Assembly: GCA_049517675.1 (NCBI GenBank)
Contig: JBEKRV010000012.1
Coordinates: 1-64,000 of the forward strand
Direction of reading: 5' to 3'
DNA: 64,000 nucleotides
From: Bog-756 sp049517675
GTDB lineage: Bacteria > Actinomycetota > Acidimicrobiia > Acidimicrobiales > RAAP-2
The notes below the pieces were generated by a model. It was not told the DNA's origin. It searched no databases and saw only the letters and a list, made by a program, of their open reading frames with translations. Position 1 is the first letter of the stretch. Every line of letters starts with the position of its first letter. The position numbers were made by a program, and so were the translations under genes. Below, in pieces: positions 26,615 to 34,573 of this stretch.

Positions 26615-26744
26615 GGCACTGAACCGGGCTCCGGACCGGCGCGGCCGACCTCACACCGAACGGCCGCGTCCACGGCGGGCGTCACCCGGCACCAGATCCG
26701 GCGGGAACGGTGCACGGGCGGGTCGCCCGGCCCCACCCCGCCGC

Positions 26745-27734
26745 TCAGGCGCACACCTCGTCGACCAGTCCCCACGCGAGGGCCGTGGCCGCGTCGATCG
26801 GCCCGGTGGACAGGGCCAGCTCGAGGGTCCGGTGCCTCCCGATGCGTCGAGGCAGGCTCACCGTGCCACCGGCACCCGGAATGAGCCCGAGGCGCACCTC
26901 GGGCAGCGAGATGCGGGTCGTCGGCTCGGCCACCACCCGGTGGGCGAAGGCGGCCAGCTCGATGCCCGATCCGACCGCGTCCCCGTGTAGGTGGGCGGTG
27001 GTGCGTCCGGCCACCCCGGCGAGCGCCCGGGCCGGGCTGGCGAGCAGGCGGATCAGGTGCGCGGTGGCCGGGTCCGAACGGCTCCCGAACTCGTCGAGGT
27101 CCCCGCCGCTGCAGAACGAGGGGCCGGCCCCGCGGAGGTGCACCGCGGTGACCGTGGGATCGAGGGAGGCCACGGTCAGGGCCGCCACCAGTTCGTCGCG
27201 CATGGCCGAGTCCAGGGCGTTGCGGACCTCGGGTCGGTCCAGGGTTACCTCGAGCTGGTCGAGGTGCCGCTCGATCCGCACGGCGGGACCGGCGGGGACC
27301 GGACGTCGACGCGACGGCCGCCCGGTCCGCCACCGGGTGAATTCGGGTCCGCCCTGAAGGAGGCCGTAGGCCGTGGACTCGGCGACCAGCCCCTCCTGGA
27401 CGCTGCGGCTCCCCCCGGATCGGAGCAGCACGGTCAGCACGGTCGCGGCCAGCGGGTTCCCACCGACCACGGCCGCCACCGACGCGGTGCCGGGACCGTC
27501 CGGAGCGCACACCAGGTCCGCCCAGTCGGGCTGGCGGGACGGTGGATCGCACAACGCCACGACGACCGCCGGCAGGGTGACGAGCCGCTCCATGGAGGCA
27601 CGGTCCAGGCGGTCGGGCAGGCCGTCGGCCCCGACGAGGAGGACCCGTCCGCCGGTCCCGCCGAGGCGCTCGAAGGCGTCGTCGGTCCCGAGGACCTCGG
27701 CGAACTCCTCTCCGGCGAGCGGGGTGGGAACCAT
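26745..27734 (-). CDS. Rearranged (circularly permuted) enoyl-CoA hydratase-like protein
   Basis: A 329-residue protein. Its C-terminal 180 residues are the crotonase core: FCSGGDL (207-213), GSGIELAAFA (E259) and LPEVRLGLIPGAGGT (E279), so both catalytic glutamates of hydratases are present. The chain ends directly after ALAWGLVDEVCA, where the trimerisation helices should follow. The N-terminal part instead contains NPLAATVLTVLLRSGG and GLVAESTAYGLLQGGPEF, which look like that missing C-terminal helical segment. ATG 27734 is six bases after TACCCT. It is divergent from the CaiB-like gene at 27760. Function unassigned. Confidence 0.72.
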   Translation of the reverse strand: MVPTPLAGEEFAEVLGTDDAFERLGGTGGRVLLVGADGLPDRLDRASMERLVTLPAVVVALCDPPSRQPDWADLVCAPDGPGTASVAAVVGGNPLAATVLTVLLRSGGSRSVQEGLVAESTAYGLLQGGPEFTRWRTGRPSRRRPVPAGPAVRIERHLDQLEVTLDRPEVRNALDSAMRDELVAALTVASLDPTVTAVHLRGAGPSFCSGGDLDEFGSRSDPATAHLIRLLASPARALAGVAGRTTAHLHGDAVGSGIELAAFAHRVVAEPTTRISLPEVRLGLIPGAGGTVSLPRRIGRHRTLELALSTGPIDAATALAWGLVDEVCA

Positions 27735-27740
27735 GGGCCG

Positions 27741-27750
27741 AGGGTACTGT
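27741..27750. promoter_or_regulatory. Symmetric bidirectional promoter core AGGGTACTGT
   Basis: The minus strand reads TACCCT (27746-27741), six bases before ATG 27734. The plus strand reads TACTGT (27745-27750), nine bases before ATG 27760. The boxes share base pairs 27745-27746. Only about 25 bases separate the two start codons, so one polymerase-binding site probably serves both genes. Confidence 0.6.
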
Positions 27751-27759
27751 GTGCCCGTC

Positions 27760-28941
27760 ATGGGCCGCAGTGCTGTCGGAACGGATCCGGGGACCACGGG
27801 CGGCGGGGTGGCACGGGAGGACCGCGACGCCTGGGCGGCGTCGGGACTCCAGGCGCTCACCGGGCGCGCCGACGGACCCGGGCTCGCTCCACCACCGGGA
27901 CTGGTCGGGGGCGTGCGGGACCTGGCGGCCGCCATCGCCCGGGACTCGGCGGCGCTCGGCCGGCCGGTGGTGGTCGATCCCCTGGCCGTCATGGCCGAGC
28001 GGGCACGGTACGGCCGGATGGTTCGGGGCGGGAGGGTCAGTGTCGGAGGAGCGTCCCGTCTGGTCCGGGTGGCCGACGGGTGGATGGCCGTGAGCATGGC
28101 CCGCCCGAGCGACTGGGAGCTGGCCGCGGCGTGGCTCGGACTGGATACCCCGGTCGACGACGGTGACTGGGGACGGGTCGAGGCGGCGATGGGCCGGTTC
28201 GGCGCCGACGAGCTGGTGGTCCGGTCGGACGGGCTCGGACTGCCGGTGGCCCGGGTGGGGGAGCGGCGGGGGCCGGATGGCGGTCCGGTCCGTCCCGGTG
28301 TGTCGGTCGAACCGTTGGGTGCGGGCGGACCGCCGGCGGCCCTGTCCGACCTGGTGGTGGCCGACCTCTCGGCCCTGTGGGCCGGACCCCTGGTCGGCGC
28401 CCTGCTGGTGGACGGTGGGGCCCGGGTGGTGAAGGTGGAGTCCGCGACCCGGCCGGACGGTGGGCGGCAGGGACGCCCGGAGCACTTCGGGTCGCTCAAC
28501 GACGGCAAGGAATCGGCACGGTTCGACTGGCGGACGCCCGCCGGCCGCGTCGAGCTGGACCGGATCGTCGCCGGGTCCGACGTGGTCGTCACCTCGGCGA
28601 GGCCCCGGGCCCTCGACCAGCTCGGCCTGGACCCCGGATCGGTCGTCCGGGAGTGCCGGCCGCGTGTCTGGCTGTCCATCACCGGGTACGGGAGCGATGC
28701 GGGATCCCGTGATCGGGTGGCGTTCGGCGACGACGCCGCGGCGGCGGGCGGTCTCGTGGTGTGGGACGAACGGGGACCGTGCTTCTGCGCCGACGCCGTG
28801 GCCGACCCGGTGACCGGTCTGGCCGCCGCCGCCGCCGTGATGGCCGCCCTGACCCGGGGAGGCGACCACCTGGTCCACGCGTCGATGGCCGACGTGGCGG
28901 CAGGACTCGCCGCGGCGGACGACACCGTCGGGATCCGGTGA
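27760..28941 (+). CDS. Rearranged (circularly permuted) CaiB/BaiF-like CoA-transferase
   Basis: A 393-residue protein whose family III CoA-transferase segments are in reversed order. Residues 104-168 (ADGWMAVSMARPSDW to LPVARVGE) resemble the small-domain region that normally follows residue 220. Residues 196-365 resemble the usual N-terminus: VVADLSALWAGPLVGALL, then VVKVES. D324/D325 in RDRVAFGDDAAAAGG is the likely catalytic Asp. ADPVTGLAAAAAVMAAL closes the domain. It starts at ATG 27760; GTG 27751 is also in frame. Its stop overlaps the next ATG by one base (TGATG). Acyl donor and acceptor are unknown. Confidence 0.72.
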   Translation: MGRSAVGTDPGTTGGGVAREDRDAWAASGLQALTGRADGPGLAPPPGLVGGVRDLAAAIARDSAALGRPVVVDPLAVMAERARYGRMVRGGRVSVGGASRLVRVADGWMAVSMARPSDWELAAAWLGLDTPVDDGDWGRVEAAMGRFGADELVVRSDGLGLPVARVGERRGPDGGPVRPGVSVEPLGAGGPPAALSDLVVADLSALWAGPLVGALLVDGGARVVKVESATRPDGGRQGRPEHFGSLNDGKESARFDWRTPAGRVELDRIVAGSDVVVTSARPRALDQLGLDPGSVVRECRPRVWLSITGYGSDAGSRDRVAFGDDAAAAGGLVVWDERGPCFCADAVADPVTGLAAAAAVMAALTRGGDHLVHASMADVAAGLAAADDTVGIR

Positions 28942-30338
28942 TGCCGGGCCTCCTCCTGGTCGGTGTGGCCGTCGGCGGGAATCGGCTCGACGTCCGTTGC
29001 GCGGGCGGGACGATCACCGGGATCGGGAGTGGTCTGGTTGCCCGCCGGGGCGAGACGGTGGTCCGGGGAGCGACGACCGTCCTCCCCGGGCTCCACGACC
29101 ACCATCTCCATCTGATGGCCATGGCGGCCCGGTCGGGTTCGGTCGACGTCGGGGGCGTGACCGGGACGAGGGAGCTCGCCCGGACGCTGGGCGACGCCTC
29201 CGCCCGGCTCCCGGCCGGCGCCTGGCTGCGCGCCGTCGGGTACCACGAGACGACGGGGGGGACACTGGACCGCCGGGCGCTCGACGCGATGGTGACCGAC
29301 CGGCCGGTCCGGGTCCAGCACCGCTCCGGTCACCAGTGGATCCTCAACTCACCTGCCTGCCGCGCTCTCGGACTGGAGCACGAGTCGGATCCCGGGCTCG
29401 AGCGCGACGACGCCGGCGACCTGACCGGCCGGCTCCTCGACCGGGACGACTGGATCGCCGAACGACTTCCCCGGGGCGATCCCCCCGATCTGGGGGCGGT
29501 CGGTCGGCGGCTCGCCTCCTACGGGGTGACCGGTGTGACCGATGCCACGCCCACCCGGACGGGCGCCGACCTCGAGGTCCTGGCCGGGGCCCGCAGGACC
29601 GGCACGCTCCGCCAGCGGGTACGGGTGATGGGCACGGTGGAGGACGGCGCCGCGGTTCCCGGCGAGCTCGAGCCGGGCCCGGTGAAGGTGATGGTCTCCG
29701 ACGGGGCCGATCCCGACGTCGACGGCCTGGCCGGGCGCATCGAGGGCGCGCACGGGTCCGGGCGGCCGGTCGCGCTGCACGCCGTGACCCGGGTCGCCGC
29801 CGCGCTGGCACTGGCCGCCTGGGACCGGGCGGGGTCCCGGTCCGGCGACCGGCTGGAGCACGGGGCCGTGCTCGCCCCCGACGTGGTGGACCGGTTGGCC
29901 GGGCTCGGCGTCACGGTGGTCACCCAGCCGTCGTTCGTCGCCGAACGCGGCGACGAGTACCTGGCGGAGGTGGAACCGGGTGACGTGCCGTACCTCTACC
30001 CGTGCGCTGGTCTCGACCGGGCCGGCGTCGGCCTCGGGGGCGGGACGGACGCCCCGTTCGGCCCCGAGGACCCGTGGACGGCCGTTGCCGCCGCGGTCCG
30101 GCGGGTCACCCGGACGGGCCACGTCCTCGGCCCCGCCGAACGTCTGGATCCCGGGCGGGCTCTCGGCCTCTTCCTGTCCGACCCCCCGTCGCCCGGCGGG
30201 CCGGCGCGCACGGTGCGCGTCGGCGGGCCCGCCGACCTGTGCCTCCTCGACGGCGACCTCCGCCTGGTCCTGGAGGACCCGTCCTCGGCCCACGTGGTGG
30301 CCACCGTCATCGACGGGGAGCTCGTCCACCAGCGGTGA
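28941..30338 (+). CDS. Amidohydrolase-3 (YtcJ-like) family protein
   Basis: A 465-residue amidohydrolase. TVLPGLHDHHLHLMAMA near residue 50 holds the H-x-H metal pair. HQWILNSPACRALGL near residue 130 is characteristic of the YtcJ-like group. LEHGAVLAPD and GLGGGTDAPFGPEDPW carry the late His and Asp. It presumably hydrolyses an amide, lactone or cyclic imide. It is translationally coupled to the CaiB-like gene (1-base overlap), so its substrate should belong to the same pathway. Confidence 0.85.
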   Translation: MPGLLLVGVAVGGNRLDVRCAGGTITGIGSGLVARRGETVVRGATTVLPGLHDHHLHLMAMAARSGSVDVGGVTGTRELARTLGDASARLPAGAWLRAVGYHETTGGTLDRRALDAMVTDRPVRVQHRSGHQWILNSPACRALGLEHESDPGLERDDAGDLTGRLLDRDDWIAERLPRGDPPDLGAVGRRLASYGVTGVTDATPTRTGADLEVLAGARRTGTLRQRVRVMGTVEDGAAVPGELEPGPVKVMVSDGADPDVDGLAGRIEGAHGSGRPVALHAVTRVAAALALAAWDRAGSRSGDRLEHGAVLAPDVVDRLAGLGVTVVTQPSFVAERGDEYLAEVEPGDVPYLYPCAGLDRAGVGLGGGTDAPFGPEDPWTAVAAAVRRVTRTGHVLGPAERLDPGRALGLFLSDPPSPGGPARTVRVGGPADLCLLDGDLRLVLEDPSSAHVVATVIDGELVHQR

Positions 30339-30433
30339 CCCCGGCCGGCCTGCGGGGGCGTAGGTGACACGGAGGGGTGGTTCTGGGAGACTCTCGGTGA
30401 CCACGCCCGGGGGGGCGAGAGGGAGGGTGTCCG

Positions 30434-31723
30434 ATGGAGATCAACGACATGGTGCTGGTGAGCGTGGACGACCACGTGGTCGAGCCGCCGGGACTGTTCG
30501 ACGGGCGCCTGCCGGCCAAGTACGTCGACCTGGCACCGCAGTTCATCACCAACGACGACGGGACCAACTCGTGGCTCTACGAGGGTCAGGTCCTCCCCAA
30601 CGTGGCGCTCAACGCCGTGGCCGGACGTCCCCGCGAGGAGTACGGCATCGAGCCGACCTCCTTCGACCAGCTCCGGCCCGGCTGCTACGACATCGGGGAA
30701 CGGGTCAAGGACATGGACGCCAACGGCGTGCTCGGTTCGCTGTGCTTCCCGTCCTTCCCCCAATTCTGTGGGCAGCTGTTCGCCCGCACCGTGGACAAGG
30801 ACGTGGCCCTGGCCATGGTCCGGGCCTACAACGACTGGCACATCGACGAGTGGTGCGGATCGCAGCCGGGCCGGTTCATCCCCTGCGTCCTGCCCGCCAT
30901 CTGGGATCCCGAGGTGATGGCGGCCGAGGTGCGCCGCACCGCGGCGAAGGGGGTCCACGCGGTCACCTTCTCGGAGAACCCGTCCAAGCTCGGGTGGCCC
31001 AGTGTCCACAGCGACCACTGGGACCCGTTCTGGCGGGCGTGCAACGACGAGCAGGTCGTGGTGTGCATGCACATCGGCTCCTCCTCCGAGCTGGTCATCA
31101 CGTCGCCCGACGCCCCGATGGACTGCCTCATCACCCTGACCCCGATGAACATCGTGAAGGCCGCCACCGACCTGGTCTGGTCGCCGGTGCTCCGCAAGTT
31201 CCCCGACCTCCGGGTGGCCCTGTCGGAGGGCGGGATCGGCTGGATCCCGTACTTCCTCGAGCGCATCGACTACAACTACGACCGGCACCACCTCTGGACC
31301 GGGCAGGACTACGGCAACGAGCTGCCGAGCGAGGTGTTCAACCGCAACGTGCTCACCTGCTTCATCGACGACAAGTTCGGCGTGGCCAGCCGCGACTTCC
31401 TCGAGATGGACAACGTCATGTGGGAGTGCGACTACCCCCACTCCGACTCGACCTGGCCGATCGCACCCGAGACCCTGGCCGAGAGCCTCGCCGGGGTGAG
31501 CGACCACGACGTCGACCGGATGACCCACCTCAACGCAATGCACCACTTCCACTACGACCCGTTCACCACGCTGGGCGGCAAGTCGCAGTGCACGGTCGGG
31601 AGCCTGCGGGCCCGGGTGGCCGACCGTGACGTGTCGATCCACTCGCAGGCCCGCGACTCGGTGGCCAAGCGCGGCACCCTGGCCTCGGACCTGGCCGCCG
31701 CCGCCTCCTCGTCCGACCGCTAG
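30434..31723 (+). CDS. Amidohydrolase-2 family metal-dependent hydrolase/decarboxylase
   Basis: A 429-residue paralogue of the proteins at 17486 and 20618: LVSVDDHVVEPPGLF near residue 11, VVCMHIGSSSE in mid-barrel, LSEGGIGW and WECDYPHSDSTWP near residue 335. It differs in a C-terminal extension of about 35 residues rich in Ala/Ser (SLRARVADRDVSIHSQARDS). GAGGGAGGG lies just before ATG 30434. It is 95 bases after the YtcJ-like gene and 96 bases before a CaiB gene, in the same direction. Confidence 0.88.
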   Translation: MEINDMVLVSVDDHVVEPPGLFDGRLPAKYVDLAPQFITNDDGTNSWLYEGQVLPNVALNAVAGRPREEYGIEPTSFDQLRPGCYDIGERVKDMDANGVLGSLCFPSFPQFCGQLFARTVDKDVALAMVRAYNDWHIDEWCGSQPGRFIPCVLPAIWDPEVMAAEVRRTAAKGVHAVTFSENPSKLGWPSVHSDHWDPFWRACNDEQVVVCMHIGSSSELVITSPDAPMDCLITLTPMNIVKAATDLVWSPVLRKFPDLRVALSEGGIGWIPYFLERIDYNYDRHHLWTGQDYGNELPSEVFNRNVLTCFIDDKFGVASRDFLEMDNVMWECDYPHSDSTWPIAPETLAESLAGVSDHDVDRMTHLNAMHHFHYDPFTTLGGKSQCTVGSLRARVADRDVSIHSQARDSVAKRGTLASDLAAAASSSDR

Positions 31724-31819
31724 TCCCCTCCCGTCCGCCGGGCCCGCCTCCGTCCCGGACCGGTCACCGCACGCGGTCGCCCGCCCGAACGGGTGGCCGC
31801 CCGAACAAAGGAACCACCC

Positions 31820-33037
31820 ATGTCCCAAGCACTCTCCGGTGTCCGCGTCCTCGAAGTGGCGGCGTGGACCTTCGTCCCGGCGGCCGGGGCGGTACTCGCC
31901 GACTGGGGTGCCGACGTGATCAAGGTCGAGCACCCCGAGACCGGTGACCCCCAGCGGGGACTGGTGTCGATGGGGTTGATCCCCGGTGGTCCGAACGCCG
32001 TCAACTACATCATGGAACAGCCCAACCGCGGCAAGCGCAGCATCGGCCTCGACATCAGCACCGAGGGCGGCCTGGACATCCTGTACAATTTGGCCGAGTC
32101 CTCCGACGTGTTCCTGACCAGCTTCCTGCCGGCGGTCCGCCAGCGGCTCAGGATCGACGTCGAGCACATCCGGGCCGTCAACCCGAGGATCGTGTACGCC
32201 AGGGGATCGGGCCAGGGTCCGCTCGGCGAGGACCGCGAGCGCCCCGGCTACGACGGATCCGTCTACTGGGGGCGCGGGGGAGTGGCCAACGCCCTCACGC
32301 CCTCCGACTCGAAGTTCCCGATCGGGGGCCGGGCCGCCTTCGGCGACCTGGCCGGGGGGATGGCCATCGCCGGTGGGATCGCCGCCGGGCTGGTCCAGCT
32401 GGCCCGGACGGGCGAGGCACCGGTCGTCGACGTGTCACTGCTCGGACTGGCCATGTGGCAGCTGTCCCCCGACATCGTCGCCTCCGGACTGTACGGCGGT
32501 GACCCGATGCCGAAGTTCGGCCGGAGCGCTTCGCCCAATCCGCTGGTGGGGAGCTACCGGACCAGCGACGACCGATTCATCACCCTCATGATGCTCCAGT
32601 CCGACCGGTACTGGTCCGAGTTCTGCACACTCGTCGGCCGCCCCGACCTGATCACCGACGAACGCTACGCCGACGGCGGTTCACGGTTCGCCAACCGCGA
32701 GGAGTGCATCGCCACCTTCGACGAGCTGTTCGCCTCCAAGACGTACGAGGAGTGGAAGGCGATCCTGGCCGACCTGTCGGGAGCGTGGGCCCCGGTCCAG
32801 ATGGCCAGCGAGTTGGCCGACGACCCGATGGTCACCGCCAACGGCTATCTCGCCCGGGTCGAGCGCGAGGACGGCCAGTCCTACGACCTGGTGGCGAATC
32901 CGGTCCAGATGGACGAGACGGCCGACCGGCTCCGGGCCGCGCCCGGGCACGGGCAGCACACCGAGGAGATCCTGCTCGAATTGGGCATGGACTGGGACGC
33001 CATCATCGCCGGCAAGGAGTCCGGGGCGGTCCTCTGA
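31820..33037 (+). CDS. CaiB/BaiF family III CoA-transferase
   Basis: A 405-residue family III CoA-transferase in the normal domain order: GVRVLEVAAWTFVPAAGAVL and DVIKVEHPETGDPQRG at the N-terminus. YDGSVYWGRGGVANAL is near residue 145, with the Asp in the expected catalytic place. RTGEAPVVDVSLLGLAMW follows. AAAGGAACC lies before ATG 31820 and sets the start over an in-frame upstream ATG. Its likely role is to move CoA onto the product or substrate of the preceding amidohydrolases. Confidence 0.9.
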   Translation: MSQALSGVRVLEVAAWTFVPAAGAVLADWGADVIKVEHPETGDPQRGLVSMGLIPGGPNAVNYIMEQPNRGKRSIGLDISTEGGLDILYNLAESSDVFLTSFLPAVRQRLRIDVEHIRAVNPRIVYARGSGQGPLGEDRERPGYDGSVYWGRGGVANALTPSDSKFPIGGRAAFGDLAGGMAIAGGIAAGLVQLARTGEAPVVDVSLLGLAMWQLSPDIVASGLYGGDPMPKFGRSASPNPLVGSYRTSDDRFITLMMLQSDRYWSEFCTLVGRPDLITDERYADGGSRFANREECIATFDELFASKTYEEWKAILADLSGAWAPVQMASELADDPMVTANGYLARVEREDGQSYDLVANPVQMDETADRLRAAPGHGQHTEEILLELGMDWDAIIAGKESGAVL

Positions 33038-33052
33038 ACCGCCGTCGGGCGA

Positions 33053-33071
33053 CCCCCGCATCCTGCGGGGG
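33053..33071. terminator. Strong hairpin between convergent genes
   Basis: CCCCCGCA (33053-33060) and TGCGGGGG (33064-33071) form a perfect 8-bp stem with a 3-base loop. It lies between the stops of the CaiB gene and the convergent P450 gene and can serve both. It lacks a T tract, as is common in high-GC actinobacteria. Confidence 0.65.
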
Positions 33072-33099
33072 CGGTGCTGCGGGTCCGACCGGGTCGGGG

Positions 33100-34299
33100 T
33101 CAGGCCGTGGCGAACACCATCGGGAAGTGGTCGATGGACCGGATCCCACTGGTATAGGCCAGGGTGTGGCCGTCGGCCACGGAGTACTCGGGGATCCTCC
33201 GGTGCCACTCCCGCAGGGCGATGCGGAGCTCCTGGCGGGCCAGGTGGGACCCAAGGCAACGGTGGACGCCTCCGCCGAAGGCCAGGTGCCGGTTGACCTC
33301 GCGGTCGAAGCGGACCACGTCGGCGTCGGGGAGCTCGGCCTCGTCGGTGTTGACCGAGCTGAGCATGACCATGACCAGGTCACCCTTGTTGACGGGGCAG
33401 TTCTCGATCTCGGTGTCGGCGACGGCCACCCGGACCACGCCCATCACCGGGGTCTCCCACCGGAGGAGCTCCTCGATGGCCGCCGGGATCAACGACGGGT
33501 CGTCGACGAGCTGACGACGCTGCTCGGGATGGTCGGCCAGGTAGCCGAACATGCAGTCGAGTGACGCCGTCACCGTGTCCAGGCCGGCGATGAGGAAGAG
33601 GAAGCAGATGTCGAGGATGTCCTCGCGGGTGAGCCGCTGCCCGTCCACGCTGGCGTCGAGGAACCGGCTGAGCAGGTCGTCGCGGCGTTCGACCTCCCGC
33701 TGGTCGAGCACCTCGTTGAAGTAGTCGTAGATCGAGTCGGCCGTCCGCTTCTGGTAGGCCACGGTCTCGGGGCTCCCGTAGACGCTGCCGATGGCCACCT
33801 GGGGACGGATGATGCCGTCCTTCATGGTGAGGAAGCGGGGGAGCTCGTCGACCGGCAGCCCGAGGAGGTTGAGGAAGACCCGGGTCGGGAACAGCGTCGA
33901 GAATTCGCCGGCGAAGTCGACCTCACCCCGGTCGATGAACCCGTCGATGAGCTCGTTGACGGCGATCACGAGCGACTCCTCGAGCCTGGCCACCTCCCGG
34001 GGGGCGAAGATCGGGTCGAGCAGCTTGCGGAACTTCTTGTGGTCGGGCGGGTCGATCTGGAGCGGAATGAGCGGTCGGACGTTCTGGAGGTCGACCGCGT
34101 CGGCGTTGGACGAGAAGATCTCCGGATGGCGGAAGACCTCCTCGACGTCGACCTTGCGGGTCAGGGCGACCCCCCGTCCCTCGACGGGGATGACCGGCAT
34201 CGAGTCCCGCAACATCTTGAACAGCGGCTGCGGGTGGGCCGCCATCTCGGGGTCCATGGCGGCGAACGGGTCCTCGGGCGGCGGCGTCGTAGCGTCCAT
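33100..34299 (-). CDS. Cytochrome P450
   Basis: A 399-residue P450. FGGGVHRCLGSHLAR has Cys348 as heme ligand. AGLDTVTAS is the canonical I-helix acid-alcohol pair, and EELLRWE holds ExxR. AAHPQPLFKMLRDSMPV near the N-terminus is typical of actinobacterial CYPs. It differs clearly from the P450 at 15301. ATG 34299 has AAGGAGC upstream, which decides against longer forms. It is divergent from the acyl-CoA ligase at 34570. Redox partner not adjacent; a [3Fe-4S] ferredoxin is 5 kb away. Confidence 0.93.
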   Translation of the reverse strand: MDATTPPPEDPFAAMDPEMAAHPQPLFKMLRDSMPVIPVEGRGVALTRKVDVEEVFRHPEIFSSNADAVDLQNVRPLIPLQIDPPDHKKFRKLLDPIFAPREVARLEESLVIAVNELIDGFIDRGEVDFAGEFSTLFPTRVFLNLLGLPVDELPRFLTMKDGIIRPQVAIGSVYGSPETVAYQKRTADSIYDYFNEVLDQREVERRDDLLSRFLDASVDGQRLTREDILDICFLFLIAGLDTVTASLDCMFGYLADHPEQRRQLVDDPSLIPAAIEELLRWETPVMGVVRVAVADTEIENCPVNKGDLVMVMLSSVNTDEAELPDADVVRFDREVNRHLAFGGGVHRCLGSHLARQELRIALREWHRRIPEYSVADGHTLAYTSGIRSIDHFPMVFATA

Positions 34300-34429
34300 G
34301 GGGCTCCTTGGCTGATGAGGCGGCGGCTCGGGTGACGGCGTCAGGGCCGTCACCCGACGAACTCTACGACGATTCGGGCGGCCGGCGCCGGGTGGCCCGC
34401 CTCGAGTGGGACGGTCACCGGTCGGTGTC

Positions 34430-34573
34430 TAGAGTGGTGCCGCATCCGCCCCGGCGCACCGGGTGACGGACGGGGGACGGGTCCGAGGGAGGATCGTGGC
34501 AGACAGGAACGTGTGCAGGCCGACGGGCCCGTCGGCCGTCGACCCGTCGCCGACGGGGCCGGCCGGCCCGTGA
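34430..34573 (+). promoter_or_regulatory. -10 TAGAGT plus possible 25-codon leader frame
   Basis: TAGAGT (34430-34435) predicts a transcript beginning near 34442. GAGGGAGG at 34484-34491 precedes GTG 34496. That GTG opens a 25-codon frame whose TGA (34571-34573) overlaps the ligase start GTG 34570 as GTGA. The ribosome site fits the short frame better than the ligase itself, which has none of its own. Confidence 0.4.

Noticed and set aside
25096..28878. A very long open minus-strand frame of more than 1,200 codons
   Set aside because: Only its last 330 codons (the aldolase-like enzyme) are protein-like. The rest is antisense to other genes and gives Arg/Pro/His-rich sequence, as expected from codon bias at high GC.
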